Assembly: GCF_013359945.1 (NCBI RefSeq)
Contig: NZ_JABWCS010000220.1
Span: forward strand, 248,001 to 312,000
From: Paenibacillus agri
Lineage (GTDB): Bacteria; Bacillota; Bacilli; Paenibacillales; Paenibacillaceae
DNA: 64,000 nt
Direction of reading: 5' to 3'
Shown here: in pieces, positions 16,656-25,029 of the stretch
Position numbering within the stretch: position 1 is the stretch's first letter
Layout: the number at the start of each line of letters is the position of its first letter
Notes under the pieces: model-generated
Database searches by the model: none
What the model was told of the DNA's origin: nothing
The model's input: only the letters and a program-made list of their open reading frames with translations
Made by a program: the position numbers and the translations under genes

Positions 16656-17828
16656 TTATGAATCCTCCTTAGGAATCATTGATTTATTCCCGTGTGAATG
16701 AAGTCGCAGTGGTGGCCATGTCGGCTGCCCACGCCTTGAAAGTAGCAGATGGCGGGCGTAACGCAGCGGGTTTTCAGCAGAAAGTCTGACCGCCCGGCGG
16801 TCGCCTGTCAGACGGAACACGGATCGCCCCGGCTTGGAATTGGCTTCGAGCAGCCAGATTCGTCCGCCTTCGTCAATCCCGAAGTCGAGGCCGAGCTCAC
16901 CAAGTCTGCCGCAGGCATTCTCCAGCACAGGCGGCAGGAAAGCTGCATAACTGGCCAGCTCTTCCACGATTTCTTTGCCTGCCGAGCCGTATTCTGCTGT
17001 CAGGAAGGGCAATGGAGAAACGGCAGTTCCTCCGCCGTGCAGGTTCGAGGTAAGTGTCCCCTTGCTGCCGAGCCGGACGGCCATACCGGTGAGTCCCCAC
17101 ACGCCACTGCCGTCTTTCTGCATAAGAACACGAACGTCGAACGGCTGACCTGTGCTGCCAGTGAGGTGCAGATAAGGCTGTATAATATAGCGGCGTGAAT
17201 CGATGAAGTCGTGTATCCAGTCGATACCTTTCTGCCCGCTGGCAAAAACAAGATGGAACGGTGTGTTGGCACCGTCCCGGCCACTCACGCGAAGCCCCCC
17301 TGTGCCTCCGTGAATCAACCTGGCATGTAATGTGCGCTTGCCATGCGAACCGGCCCTGGGCTTCAGGAATACGCCGTATTCTCTCTCTGCGAGCATGGTG
17401 CCTAGTCTGTCCCGGCCAGTATAGATCCGGGTCTCGGGCAGTAGCGGGGCCGTGCTGCGAATAGACTTCAAAATCTTGTAGACGCTCCATTTGTCGGGCA
17501 GTCCGCGGGACCAAGGCAATGAGCGGGGAAGGGCAGCTAGTGCTGCCGATGCTTCCTGCCGTTCCTCCCGGCTGCTGTAGAAGCAGCGGTTGTAGACAAC
17601 ATCTGGGGGTGCGGCCGTAACGTTCCGCCAGCTGCCGTCTTGCCAGACATACCCGGTAATACTTGATCCGTCTGCTGCTACTCCTTCAGGCTGGAAGACG
17701 AGGACACCCAGATTGAACAGTGGGGCGGCCTGGCACAGCTGACTACAAAAGGCGGGCTCTGCGATGGGAGGGCTGCCGCTGTGGCGGCCTGTCATGACGC
17801 CAAGAAACCCTAGTGCCGATGTCTCCAT
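16656..17828 (-). CDS. YheC/YheD-family ATP-grasp protein, short type with altered glycine loop
   Basis: The 390-residue protein opens with LGFLGVMTGRH, typical of the short type. Motifs are VFLKPRAGSHGKRTLHA near residue 151, MAVRLGSKGTLTSNLHGGG near 253 and WLLEANSKPGRSVF near 338. In the glycine loop the family G-K-G-I is replaced by G-K-R-T, which could change nucleotide handling. The ATG at 17828 follows AAGGAGG by six bases and lies 10 bases after the first gene of the operon. All metal-binding positions at the C-terminal end are kept. Confidence 0.87.
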   Translation of the reverse strand: METSALGFLGVMTGRHSGSPPIAEPAFCSQLCQAAPLFNLGVLVFQPEGVAADGSSITGYVWQDGSWRNVTAAPPDVVYNRCFYSSREERQEASAALAALPRSLPWSRGLPDKWSVYKILKSIRSTAPLLPETRIYTGRDRLGTMLAEREYGVFLKPRAGSHGKRTLHARLIHGGTGGLRVSGRDGANTPFHLVFASGQKGIDWIHDFIDSRRYIIQPYLHLTGSTGQPFDVRVLMQKDGSGVWGLTGMAVRLGSKGTLTSNLHGGGTAVSPLPFLTAEYGSAGKEIVEELASYAAFLPPVLENACGRLGELGLDFGIDEGGRIWLLEANSKPGRSVFRLTGDRRAVRLSAENPLRYARHLLLSRRGQPTWPPLRLHSHGNKSMIPKEDS

Positions 17829-17838
17829 GAGGTCCTCC

Positions 17839-19206
17839 TTATAACCCGGCCAGGTAACGGCAGTACAGAACCATTTGTTTGACGGACGGTCTTATTTTTT
17901 GATCGTTCAGCGGTGTGTTGTCGTTCTTGGATGGCTTGGAGTTCACTTCCAAAAGCCAGATCCGGCCGGATTGGTCGAGAGCCAGATCGATTCCGAGTTC
18001 ACCGAAGTGAGCGGGGATATAACTCTCTATCCCGCGGGCTATAGCAAGGGCGGCTCGGGGCAATCCGAGCTGCACACTGTCCTTCACACCGGAAGGAAGG
18101 CTGCTTTTGTTCACCGCTTCCCGGACGGTGCTGAGAGTACCGCCCCGCGCCAGATTCGACACGAAATGATTGTTGCCAGCCGTACGGGCGACGATGGAAG
18201 TAACACCCCATTTGCCAGTGCCATTCTTCTGCACCAGAGCCCGGAAATCGACAGGCCTCCGACCCAGTTCCATCAGCGGAAGGCCCTGCTGGATTTGGTA
18301 ACGGGTGCTTTTCATTTTGGGGGCGATGGCCTGAAATAGTTTCGTAAGACTGGGATAGGACTGCTTGCGGGTACCCATAGGTGTGGTGGACTGCAGCCGG
18401 TATCCGCCGCCTTCTTCCCTGGAAATGCGGAGGATACCCTTGCCTAGACTTCCGCGTACAGGTTTCAGGAAGACGCTCTGGTAATGACTGCACATTCTCT
18501 TCAGAACGGCAGAACCGGTCAGCATATGAGATTCAGGCAAGTACCGCTGCAAGGAGGTATCCTGTTTCAATGCTTCGAACACCTCTGTTTTGTCAAGGAA
18601 TTTTTCGTTGAAGAAATGTGTGCCGTAGCGTGATTTTACATCGGCCAGGAAATGCTGTACGCTAGGTTTGTTCTCTACCTTGCGCGTGGTGAGTCGGTTG
18701 TTGATGACATCGGCAATGGGCAGACTTCGCTTACGCCAGCCCTCTTCGTATACCCAGCCCTGAATGGAAGAACTGGGTGTCTCCAGCGCTTCAGGGGTAA
18801 TGAAATATACATAGGCTCCCTGTGCATGGCAGGCATTGGTCAATTCCCGGCAGAACATCGTGATGGCTCCAAACAGCCGATCGGGCTGATCGGGATAGTG
18901 GCGGCTGACAAGAACGCCGATCAATGGTCCAAGCCGGAGGGTGCGGCTGCCCGTGCTGTAGGAGACGTTAAGTTTATGCCGGAATTTAAATCCGGCCCGC
19001 CCCGCCAGCCCCTCACTTATGCGCAAACCGTCGGACTTTGGAACCGGAATGACGGTTACGTCCTGCCGGAATGAGCCGAAGGCGAGCTGAAGCGTACCGT
19101 GTGCCGGAATTTTCAATCTTTTCATGGATCGGTCTCCAAGCATGAGGGCATTTTCCTGCAGGATGCTCGATTGGACCGTTTGGACAGGGATCTTGAGCTT
19201 AGACAT
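17839..19206 (-). CDS. YheC/YheD-family ATP-grasp protein, long (YheD) type, first gene of the operon
   Basis: The 455-residue protein has the N-terminal beta-rich domain (residues 1-100, ending RTLRLGPLIGVLVSRHY) and the ATP-grasp core: VFLKPVRGSLGKGILRI near residue 246, IVARTAGNNHFVSNLARGG near 345 and WLLEVNSKPSKNDN near 430. The ATG at 19206 has AAGGAGATCC upstream. The gene heads the leftward six-gene operon and is divergent from yheA (19339), the same neighbours as in the B. subtilis yhe cluster, which supports the family call. The promoter should lie in 19207-19338, probably a sporulation type, though I find no clear match. Confidence 0.9.
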   Translation of the reverse strand: MSKLKIPVQTVQSSILQENALMLGDRSMKRLKIPAHGTLQLAFGSFRQDVTVIPVPKSDGLRISEGLAGRAGFKFRHKLNVSYSTGSRTLRLGPLIGVLVSRHYPDQPDRLFGAITMFCRELTNACHAQGAYVYFITPEALETPSSSIQGWVYEEGWRKRSLPIADVINNRLTTRKVENKPSVQHFLADVKSRYGTHFFNEKFLDKTEVFEALKQDTSLQRYLPESHMLTGSAVLKRMCSHYQSVFLKPVRGSLGKGILRISREEGGGYRLQSTTPMGTRKQSYPSLTKLFQAIAPKMKSTRYQIQQGLPLMELGRRPVDFRALVQKNGTGKWGVTSIVARTAGNNHFVSNLARGGTLSTVREAVNKSSLPSGVKDSVQLGLPRAALAIARGIESYIPAHFGELGIDLALDQSGRIWLLEVNSKPSKNDNTPLNDQKIRPSVKQMVLYCRYLAGL

Positions 19207-19338
19207 CTTGGATCTCCTTCCGGTAGCATGATGCCGGCAAATTGATAGCTAAGGGTTGCATATCATTCATCATATGGAGACATCTGACCCTTGGTGATTG
19301 ACCTATTTTTTTAATAACAATCTAGGAGGAATGAAGTA

Positions 19339-19683
19339 ATGAACGTTTATGACAAAGCACATGAATTGGCACGGGCCATCAAAGATAGCAGCGAGGTGGC
19401 AGATATTTCTGCAGCGATGAAGCTGGTTGATGCTGACCCTGAAGGTAAAGCGATGCTGGAGAGCTTCCGCCAGAACCAGGCAGAAATGCAGCAGCGTATG
19501 ATGAGTGGAGAGATGCCGGCACAAGAAGAAATGGAGAAGATGGAGAAGCTGTTTGAGGTGCTGAACCTGAATCTCGGCATCCGTCGCCTGTTTGATGCAG
19601 AACGTCGCCTGAGCGTAGTAATCGAGGACGTGAACAAGATTATTACGGAGAGCTTGCAGGAGCTTTACGGAGAACTGGGCTAA
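19339..19683 (+). CDS. yheA: YlbF/YmcA-family protein YheA
   Basis: The 114-residue all-helical protein (MNVYDKAHELARAIKDSSE, then EKMEKLFEVLNLN and RRLSVVIEDVNKIITESL) matches the YheA/YlbF/YmcA (DUF964) family. YlbF and YmcA form the RNase Y-associated Y-complex in B. subtilis; YheA's own role is unknown. Position next to the YheC/YheD genes mirrors B. subtilis yheA-yheC-yheD. The ATG at 19339 follows TAGGAGGAATGAAGTA. A strong terminator follows at 19711. Confidence 0.9.
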   Translation: MNVYDKAHELARAIKDSSEVADISAAMKLVDADPEGKAMLESFRQNQAEMQQRMMSGEMPAQEEMEKMEKLFEVLNLNLGIRRLFDAERRLSVVIEDVNKIITESLQELYGELG

Positions 19684-19710
19684 TTCCTTAGCGTTCTACG
19701 TGTCATATGT

Positions 19711-19757
19711 AAAAAAGGGTACTCCCCTCGGCGAAAGCCTGGGTAGTACCCTTTTTT
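19711..19757. terminator. bidirectional intrinsic terminator after yheA
   Basis: AAAAAAGGGTACT (19711-19723) pairs with AGTACCCTTTTTT (19745-19757), with an inner stem of its own around CCCC/GGGT. Confidence 0.93.
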
Positions 19758-19870
19758 AGTGAGAAAATACATGAGAATACACAGCAAAGAGGTTCACGTC
19801 ATTATTCCTGCTTGCTAAAATAACCTGACCAAACAATTCGTTCAGAAGGTTAAAGTTGCCTGTGGGAGCT

Positions 19871-20042
19871 AACGAACAGTAGGTTTAAGGCTGTACGTGT
19901 AAGCAAACGTTATGTAGGTTGAAGACTGCATATGTGGGCTAACCACTGGAGGTCGAAGACTGCATATGTGGACTAACGACTGTAGGTTGAAGACCACATA
20001 TGCGGACTAACCACTGTAGGTTGGAGACTGCACGTGTGGGCT
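19871..20042. repeat. 34-bp imperfect tandem repeat, five copies
   Basis: Five units of about 34 bp (starts at 19871, 19905, 19941, 19975 and 20009; the second is 36 bp) each read roughly AACnACTGTAGGTTGAAGAC followed by TGCATATGTGGACT. The array runs directly into the palindromic element at 20041. No gene lies in 19758-20340. Confidence 0.9.
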
Positions 20043-20225
20043 AACGGACCGTAGAGTCGTTATTTGCTCATAAAACTACTCCTGAAAAATGTAATGGACA
20101 CAGGTGACGTTATTTCGTCCCCAACAGCGGATTTTGAACAGCATTTCTACGCATAGGGTCTCTGGGGTCCGTTAGCTTCTTGAAGGGGGGAATCTCTAGT
20201 CAATAAAGTCTTTGGAGTCCGTTAT
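20041..20225 (+). repeat. family A segmented-palindrome element, copy 2 (185 bp)
   Basis: Units of 24 bp lie at 20041 (CTAACGGACCG...), 20091 (GTAATGGACAC...), 20152 and 20202 (inverted, ending GGTCCGTTAG and GAGTCCGTTAT). The offsets 0, 50, 111 and 161 equal those of the copies at 11093 and 43128. Similarity to copy 3 continues past the end to about 20260 (ATTTTGAGATAGAT). Confidence 0.9.
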
Positions 20226-20340
20226 CGGAAGAAGCAGGCACTAATTTTGAGATAGATTCCACTTTGAGATGGACCCAACATAGTTTAGTGTGCTCATAGA
20301 CAACTCTGACAACAAACCGTAATCAAAGAAGTTCACTCGT

Positions 20341-20916
20341 TTATTCCTGCTTGTTCTCAATAGCACAGAGCAGAATGCCCGCAGCTATGCCGAGCCTTCG
20401 GTCGATCATGGTTTTTCTGTCGTCCGCGAAATCGGCGGTCACTTTGGACACGAACGGATTGAAGTTCCGGCGGAACACTGGAATGGATATCCCGTCTATC
20501 ACGACATTGTAATTCTGGGGAATGATAGGGAAGATTCGACACAGCAGCGCCATAGCGATGCTCTCCTCCTTGATTTTTCCGATCTCCAGGTCATGGCTGT
20601 CGAGGATGGTCCATTCGTCCTTTAAAATCGATTTGAATCCCTTGCGCCGCAATGCACCGAGATGTTCTCCGGTTTCCGTGTCATGAACATCATAGGTGGC
20701 CCCGAAGTCGATGATGCTGCGGGCTTTGATGCGCAGAAGTTCTTTGTACATACTCTCATCCGTATAGATGGAGATGTCTTCCTTGAGTTTGAACGCTTTA
20801 AGATGGGAGTACAAGACCAGCTCTCCTGCACTGTCATAGATATGGAGTTTGGCCCCCAGGACGGAAAATACTTTTTTACGAATAACGTATTCGGTATGGG
20901 TAAAGGCTCTGTTCAT
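20341..20916 (-). CDS. LURP-one-related / tubby-like beta-barrel protein
   Basis: The 191-residue protein has the repeated strand pattern of LURP-one-related proteins: YVIRKKVFSVLGAKLHIYD near residue 10, VLYSHLKAFKLKEDISIY, ARSIIDFGATYDVHDTETG, then LKDEWTILDSHDLEIGKI near 98. A final hydrophobic helix (GIAAGILLCAI) resembles the central helix of the tubby/scramblase fold. Bacterial members have unknown roles, perhaps lipid binding. The ATG at 20916 has GAGAGGCG upstream. No operon partner. Confidence 0.78.
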   Translation of the reverse strand: MNRAFTHTEYVIRKKVFSVLGAKLHIYDSAGELVLYSHLKAFKLKEDISIYTDESMYKELLRIKARSIIDFGATYDVHDTETGEHLGALRRKGFKSILKDEWTILDSHDLEIGKIKEESIAMALLCRIFPIIPQNYNVVIDGISIPVFRRNFNPFVSKVTADFADDRKTMIDRRLGIAAGILLCAIENKQE

Positions 20917-21126
20917 GGCATTCCACGCCTCTCTGATTGGATGAAGTGCAGCTGTCGTTATGTACTATAGAGCTATACCTTCTTCAGTAACAGATTATAC
21001 CAGTCCTGAAAGTCAAAGATAAGTTTTTTGTAGACTTGTCTCATATTTCCGGCTTTGTGTTCATAGAGTAGAGATATAGATTCACACGGCCACTGTGAAT
21101 AAACTTTGAACAAGGAGCTGTTTTCC

Positions 21127-21405
21127 ATGAAAAAAAGAAATAAGTTCAAGCACAGTCTTTACCTGATCATGGCGCTGGCTATGCTGCTGTACGCTATTCC
21201 GAAGCTGTCGCTGGCTGGTGGGCCGAGCTGGGTGTTCGGATTTGGGGTTGTTTGGTCGGTCTTTGCTTTTCTGGTCATTGCTGCTCATCTGCACTTTATT
21301 ATTGGGGTGGATGAGGAGAAGCAGAAGCGGCTGGAGGCTGTACGTAAGGAGAAGATTGCAGCCTGGGGCCGTTGGTATGAGGAGAAGAGAGTCGTGCAAA
21401 AATGA
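21127..21405 (+). CDS. small two-span membrane protein, unknown
   Basis: The 92-residue protein has a basic start (MKKRNKFKHS), two hydrophobic segments (about residues 11-30 and 36-60, LYLIMALAMLLYAIPKL and WSVFAFLVIAAHLHFII) and a charged helical tail (EEKQKRLEAVRKEKIAAW), so both ends are probably cytoplasmic. The ATG at 21127 has AAGGAG nine bases upstream and is preferred to the ATG at 21106. A terminator follows. I do not recognise the family. Confidence 0.75.
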   Translation: MKKRNKFKHSLYLIMALAMLLYAIPKLSLAGGPSWVFGFGVVWSVFAFLVIAAHLHFIIGVDEEKQKRLEAVRKEKIAAWGRWYEEKRVVQK

Positions 21406-21422
21406 TAGATTGCCGCAGGACA

Positions 21423-21463
21423 ACCCCCTGAATTCACCATAATGGTGAGCGCAGGGGGTTTTT
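21423..21463. terminator. intrinsic terminator with nested stem
   Basis: Outer arms ACCCCCTG and CAGGGGGT enclose a second hairpin CACCAT-a-ATGGTG, followed by TTTTT. Confidence 0.92.
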
Positions 21464-21584
21464 GAGGTTGATGGAGTATCCCGGATTTCTCTCTGAACGA
21501 GCCCTGAAACCCTGTTGAACTAGGGCTTTCTCCCCGTGTATAATAGAACAGTATAGTACAGATCGGGTCATGGGGGTGTAACAG

Positions 21585-22919
21585 TTGGAAGGTCAAGGCG
21601 ATGCAATTACCAAACATGAACAGCTGCTGCAGCACATTGAAAGTCTAAAGGTCGGTACCAAGATATCGGTCCGCAAACTGGCAAAAGAATTGGCCGTCAG
21701 CGAGGGTACGGCGTACCGGGCCGTCAAGGAAGCTGAGAACCTCGGCATTGTAATTACCAAGGAGCGGATCGGCACCGTTCGGGTGGAGAAGAAGCCGCGT
21801 AATATTTCCGAGCAGCTCACCTTCGGAGACGTTGTGGATATTGTCGAGGGCCATGTGCTGGGCGGCGCGGGCGGCTTGAACAAGCATTTGCATAAGTATG
21901 TCATCGGGGCGATGAAGGTCGACGCGATGATTCGTTATATCGATGCAGACAGCCTGCTGATTGTCGGGAACCGTGATGATGTCCACTCGCTGGCGCTGGA
22001 ACAAGGGGCCGGGGTGCTGGTCACGGGGGGCTTTGGAACAAGCCGGGAGGTTAAAGCACTGGCTGACCAGTTGGATCTGCCGGTGATTTCGTCCAGACAT
22101 GATACCTTTACAGTCGCATCAATGATTAACCGGGCGATTTTCGACAGGCTGATTAAGAAGAAAATCATGCTTGTGGAGGATATTCTGGATAGCAGGCCCA
22201 GGCTGCATACGCTGAAAATATCCAGTACAGCCGGTGAACTGCTTCAGCTGTCCCAGGACAGCGGGGAGCAGCGGTTCCCGGTAACTGATGAATGGAACCG
22301 CGTCATTGGCATCATCGGCCGCCGCGATGTGGAGACCCTGACGGCAGGGCAAAATATTGAGAAGGCGATGATTCGTAATCCCGTCACTGCCGGGCTGCAA
22401 ACCTCCCTGGCCTCAGCGGCTCAGATCATGATGTGGGAAGGGATCGACTTCCTGCCGATTGTGGACCGCAACCGCAAGCTGGTCGGCTCACTGACTCGTA
22501 AGGAAGTGCTGCAGAGCTTGCGGGATGTCCGCAATCAGCCGCAGCTTGGCGAGACCTTCGACCATCTCATCTGGAACGGATTCGCGGAAGAGCGGGACGA
22601 GGAGGGGCATTTGTTCTTTCACGGCTTCATCACCCCGCAGATGGCAACGGATCTTGGGACGATATCGGAGGGAGTGCTGTCTACGCTGATGACCCTGTCT
22701 GCGTTCAAGGCGGCCAAGGACATCACCGGCAATGACTATGTGCTGGACAATATGTCGACCTACTTCATCCGGCCGGTACAAATTGAGCATTCTGTAATTG
22801 TTATGCCGAAGCTGCTGGAGAGCAGCCGCCGGACCTGCAAGATCGAGATTGAGATCAGCCACCAGGACACGCTTGTAGCCAAGGCTGTGCTGATGCTGCA
22901 ATCGATCGACCACGGATAA
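21585..22919 (+). CDS. ytoI: DRTGG-CBS-hotdog domain protein YtoI
   Basis: The 444-residue protein starts at a TTG behind GGGGGTG and has four parts: an N-terminal winged-helix-like segment (KISVRKLAKELAVSEGTAYRAVKEAE, about residues 26-51), a DRTGG domain (about 75-185), a CBS pair (about 195-310, with RFPVTDEWNRVIGIIGRRD and DFLPIVDRNRKLVGSLTRKE), and a hotdog thioesterase-like domain (about 330-435). This order matches YtoI of B. subtilis. Likely a nucleotide-sensing regulator or enzyme; the ligand is unknown. It sits near ytpI, ytrI, ytrH and dnaE as in Bacillus, but a repeat-rich 700-bp gap now separates it from ytpI, which is on the other strand. Confidence 0.9.
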   Translation: MEGQGDAITKHEQLLQHIESLKVGTKISVRKLAKELAVSEGTAYRAVKEAENLGIVITKERIGTVRVEKKPRNISEQLTFGDVVDIVEGHVLGGAGGLNKHLHKYVIGAMKVDAMIRYIDADSLLIVGNRDDVHSLALEQGAGVLVTGGFGTSREVKALADQLDLPVISSRHDTFTVASMINRAIFDRLIKKKIMLVEDILDSRPRLHTLKISSTAGELLQLSQDSGEQRFPVTDEWNRVIGIIGRRDVETLTAGQNIEKAMIRNPVTAGLQTSLASAAQIMMWEGIDFLPIVDRNRKLVGSLTRKEVLQSLRDVRNQPQLGETFDHLIWNGFAEERDEEGHLFFHGFITPQMATDLGTISEGVLSTLMTLSAFKAAKDITGNDYVLDNMSTYFIRPVQIEHSVIVMPKLLESSRRTCKIEIEISHQDTLVAKAVLMLQSIDHG

Positions 22920-23096
22920 GGGCGACTGGCTCTGAAGGTACAGGTTCCGGAGATGAATTATAAATAAAAGGGGACCGTGCACCTCCGTACAAATGTAGCG
23001 CAGCATGGTGGGTGGGCTAGTCAGAGTCAGAGCAAGGCGCGTCCTCACGTCCTACCTTTAAAGCTTGGCTCAAAGTAGGCCCTGAGCTTACCTCTG

Positions 23097-23287
23097 ATTT
23101 ATCTGGAAATTATACCGTTAATGCTGCCCCTTTCAAGGGTTTTGCTCGAATTAAAGGGAAATTCTCCAGCTATTTTTCCCTTGTATAAGAAAATCCAGAG
23201 GGATCATTGAGATTAACAGGAGTATTTCCGTTATTTTTTGGAAACCCTCTATTTTCGGAAAATTAACGGGAGAATATCCAGTTATTT
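23097..23287. repeat. family C segmented-palindrome element (about 191 bp)
   Basis: Four 25-26 bp units lie at 23097, 23150, 23212 and 23262. The first (ATTTATCTGGA...) is the inverse of the last (ATTAACGGGAGAATATCC...), and the cores of the second (GGAAATTCTCC) and third (GGAGTATTTCC) are inverses with one mismatch. Spacings of 53, 62 and 50 match families A and B, though the sequence is different. The remainder of 22920-23619 has no gene. Confidence 0.7.
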
Positions 23288-23373
23288 AAGCGCTGAATGA
23301 CATCCATTTCTACTTTACCGGATCTGCACGGCTGAAGGCCGAATGGTTCTGGCTTACTCATCATTTGCTCAAG

Positions 23374-23478
23374 CAGGGGAGGGCGCCGACCAGAACATGG
23401 GAGGGCGTCAACCAGAACAGGGGGCGCCGACCGCAACAGGGGAGGGCGTCGACCACAACAGGGGAGCGTCGACCAAAA
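23374..23478. repeat. 22-bp tandem repeat, five copies
   Basis: Units of 22, 22, 19, 22 and 20 bp start at 23374, 23396, 23418, 23437 and 23459 and read roughly CAGGGGAGGGCGTCGACCA plus GAA. It lies about 90 bp after the family C element and directly before a terminator. Confidence 0.9.
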
Positions 23479-23533
23479 ATAGAACATGGCGGGTTCAGGA
23501 ATTCTCCTGAGCACCGCCATGTTCTATTTTTCG
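23475..23533. terminator. bidirectional intrinsic terminator
   Basis: AAAAATAGAACATGGCGG (23475 on) pairs with CCGCCATGTTCTATTTTT, with inner TCAGGA/TCCTGA. It serves the leftward ytpI gene and possibly ytoI readthrough. Confidence 0.92.
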
Positions 23534-23619
23534 CATTATTTTTTAAGCTGATGGACATCTCACCAAGGAATATACCTAGTTTGGGACAGCCCCATTTAAC
23601 GTATGCATTCTGCTCTTAA

Positions 23620-23961
23620 TCAGCGTTTAGAGCTCGCAGAGTGCGCTGTGGCCTTGTCTTCGGCCGCTATCTTGAGACGGCTGTAATGCCCGAAGCTGCG
23701 CAGTCCCGAGAACAGATTGAAGATGCCGATGATCAGGAAGGCAGCCTCGACAATGATGCCGACGGTGGAGCCGCGGTAGAGGAACATGGACATCATGGCC
23801 AAGGTTAAGAGCATCGCGCCCAGCAGCATATTCATGAAGGATTTTTTGAGTCCGCGATCCACGGGGTCCGTGCTGCGGCGGGAGGCGAAGCTGTAGTAGG
23901 CCGCGCCTATAACGAAGGCGACCAGCAGAATGAATAGTGTGTACTTGACGAACATAATCAT
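23620..23961 (-). CDS. ytpI: YtpI-family membrane protein
   Basis: The 113-residue protein has three hydrophobic segments (about residues 5-25, 45-63 and 68-88), a basic loop RRSTDPVDRGLKKSF between the first two, and a charged C terminus. The sequence and position (between ytoI and ytrI) match YtpI of Bacillus, whose role is unknown. The ATG at 23961 has GGAG upstream. It is on the minus strand with ytrI and ytrH and may be the last gene of their transcript; the gap is 93 bases and lacks nrnA, which lies there in B. subtilis. Confidence 0.82.
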   Translation of the reverse strand: MIMFVKYTLFILLVAFVIGAAYYSFASRRSTDPVDRGLKKSFMNMLLGAMLLTLAMMSMFLYRGSTVGIIVEAAFLIIGIFNLFSGLRSFGHYSRLKIAAEDKATAHSASSKR

Positions 23962-24054
23962 GGTCAGGCAGCTCCTTTTCAGGTCTACGAGAGTCGGTTT
24001 GCAGGGTTCGAGGATGAACGCCTGCCGCTGCCTTTTATTGTATCATGATTGTCC

Positions 24055-24558
24055 TCAGCTGCGCTTGTAAGGATTAATTTCCACCCAGATTTGCAGCACG
24101 CCTTCCATGACGAGCATTGTGCGGATGCGTACGGCATATTCCTTCTCCCGCACAATGTAGATCTTTCCGTCCAGCAGAAGGCGGGCCAGCTTGCCATCAG
24201 TATCAATTTCGAACATGCTGCGGCCACGCATCGGTGCGAGGTCCTTGCTCATTTTACTGATGATCTCCTTCACGATGGCCGGATCCATCACGGGTTCGCC
24301 TTCTTTGATCTTGCCTTCCTCAGCGCGCAGCTTGATCTCCCGGATAACCGTAGAGCTATTGTTGTATTTCTTGAGAGTCTGAATATCTTTGCGGTATTGA
24401 TCAATCTGGAGTAGCAGATCCTGATTCTGCAGCCACAACACATTATAGGTCATATGAAAAATCGCGTTGTATACAACACCCCCTACGACCATCCCAACCA
24501 CAAACACGGCGGTAATCTGGGAGAAGCGGCGGTAGCGGTGAAAGGGCGGAATCCTCAC
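24055..24558 (-). CDS. ytrI: sporulation membrane protein YtrI
   Basis: The 167-residue protein starts at a GTG, giving an N terminus M-R-I-P-P-F-H like the family; the frame stays open to 24756 but overlaps ytrH and lacks a site there. One membrane helix (ITAVFVVGMVVGGVVYNAIF, about residues 13-32) is followed by a coiled coil (LQNQDLLLQIDQYRKDIQTL) and a small C-terminal domain. GGGGG lies seven bases before the GTG, inside ytrH, whose stop is one base away, so the two genes are coupled. B. subtilis ytrI and ytrH are sigma-E sporulation genes. Confidence 0.87.
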   Translation of the reverse strand: MRIPPFHRYRRFSQITAVFVVGMVVGGVVYNAIFHMTYNVLWLQNQDLLLQIDQYRKDIQTLKKYNNSSTVIREIKLRAEEGKIKEGEPVMDPAIVKEIISKMSKDLAPMRGRSMFEIDTDGKLARLLLDGKIYIVREKEYAVRIRTMLVMEGVLQIWVEINPYKRS

Positions 24559-24559
24559 C

Positions 24560-24886
24560 TCACTGCCCCCTGCCGCAGACCCATTTGACCAGTTCACTTC
24601 CCATATGAGCGCCGAGGAAAGCGAATCCCAGATACAGGACCTGCTTGATGGCGGGGGATAGGTTACCGCCCAGCATGTTGCTCTCGATGACCCGCATGGG
24701 ATCGATCGTTCCACCCACTGCGGCGGCAAGCGCCCAGATTTTGATCCGGTCAGCAACCTCCAGCATTGTCAGTGTTGGCGGCTGGAGGGAGACGACAGCA
24801 CCGATGCCCCCGAGCATCGCCCCGCCCAGGACAATGCCGCAGGCAATAAAGAAATCAAGGATGGCCTTGCTCAAAAAAATGCTCAT
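24560..24886 (-). CDS. ytrH: sporulation membrane protein YtrH
   Basis: The 108-residue protein has three hydrophobic segments and the family pattern ACGIVLGGAMLGGIGAVVSL near residue 12, then DRIKIWALAAAVGGTIDPM near residue 45. It matches YtrH of B. subtilis along most of its length. The ATG at 24886 follows GAAAGGGG by six bases; the longer frame to 24991 is charged and non-family. It is divergent from dnaE and coupled to ytrI downstream. Expected to act in the mother cell during sporulation. Confidence 0.88.
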   Translation of the reverse strand: MSIFLSKAILDFFIACGIVLGGAMLGGIGAVVSLQPPTLTMLEVADRIKIWALAAAVGGTIDPMRVIESNMLGGNLSPAIKQVLYLGFAFLGAHMGSELVKWVCGRGQ

Positions 24887-25029
24887 ATTAGCCCCTTTCT
24901 GGAACGCAGCCATCCTCTGACTCGGCCTGTCCCTATGCTCTCTCTCCATTCTATGGGCGTGTCCCCCTCTAATATGATAAAATAGTTTCATAATTATGTT
25001 TGATTTTTGGAGTGGAAGGAAGTGGGATC

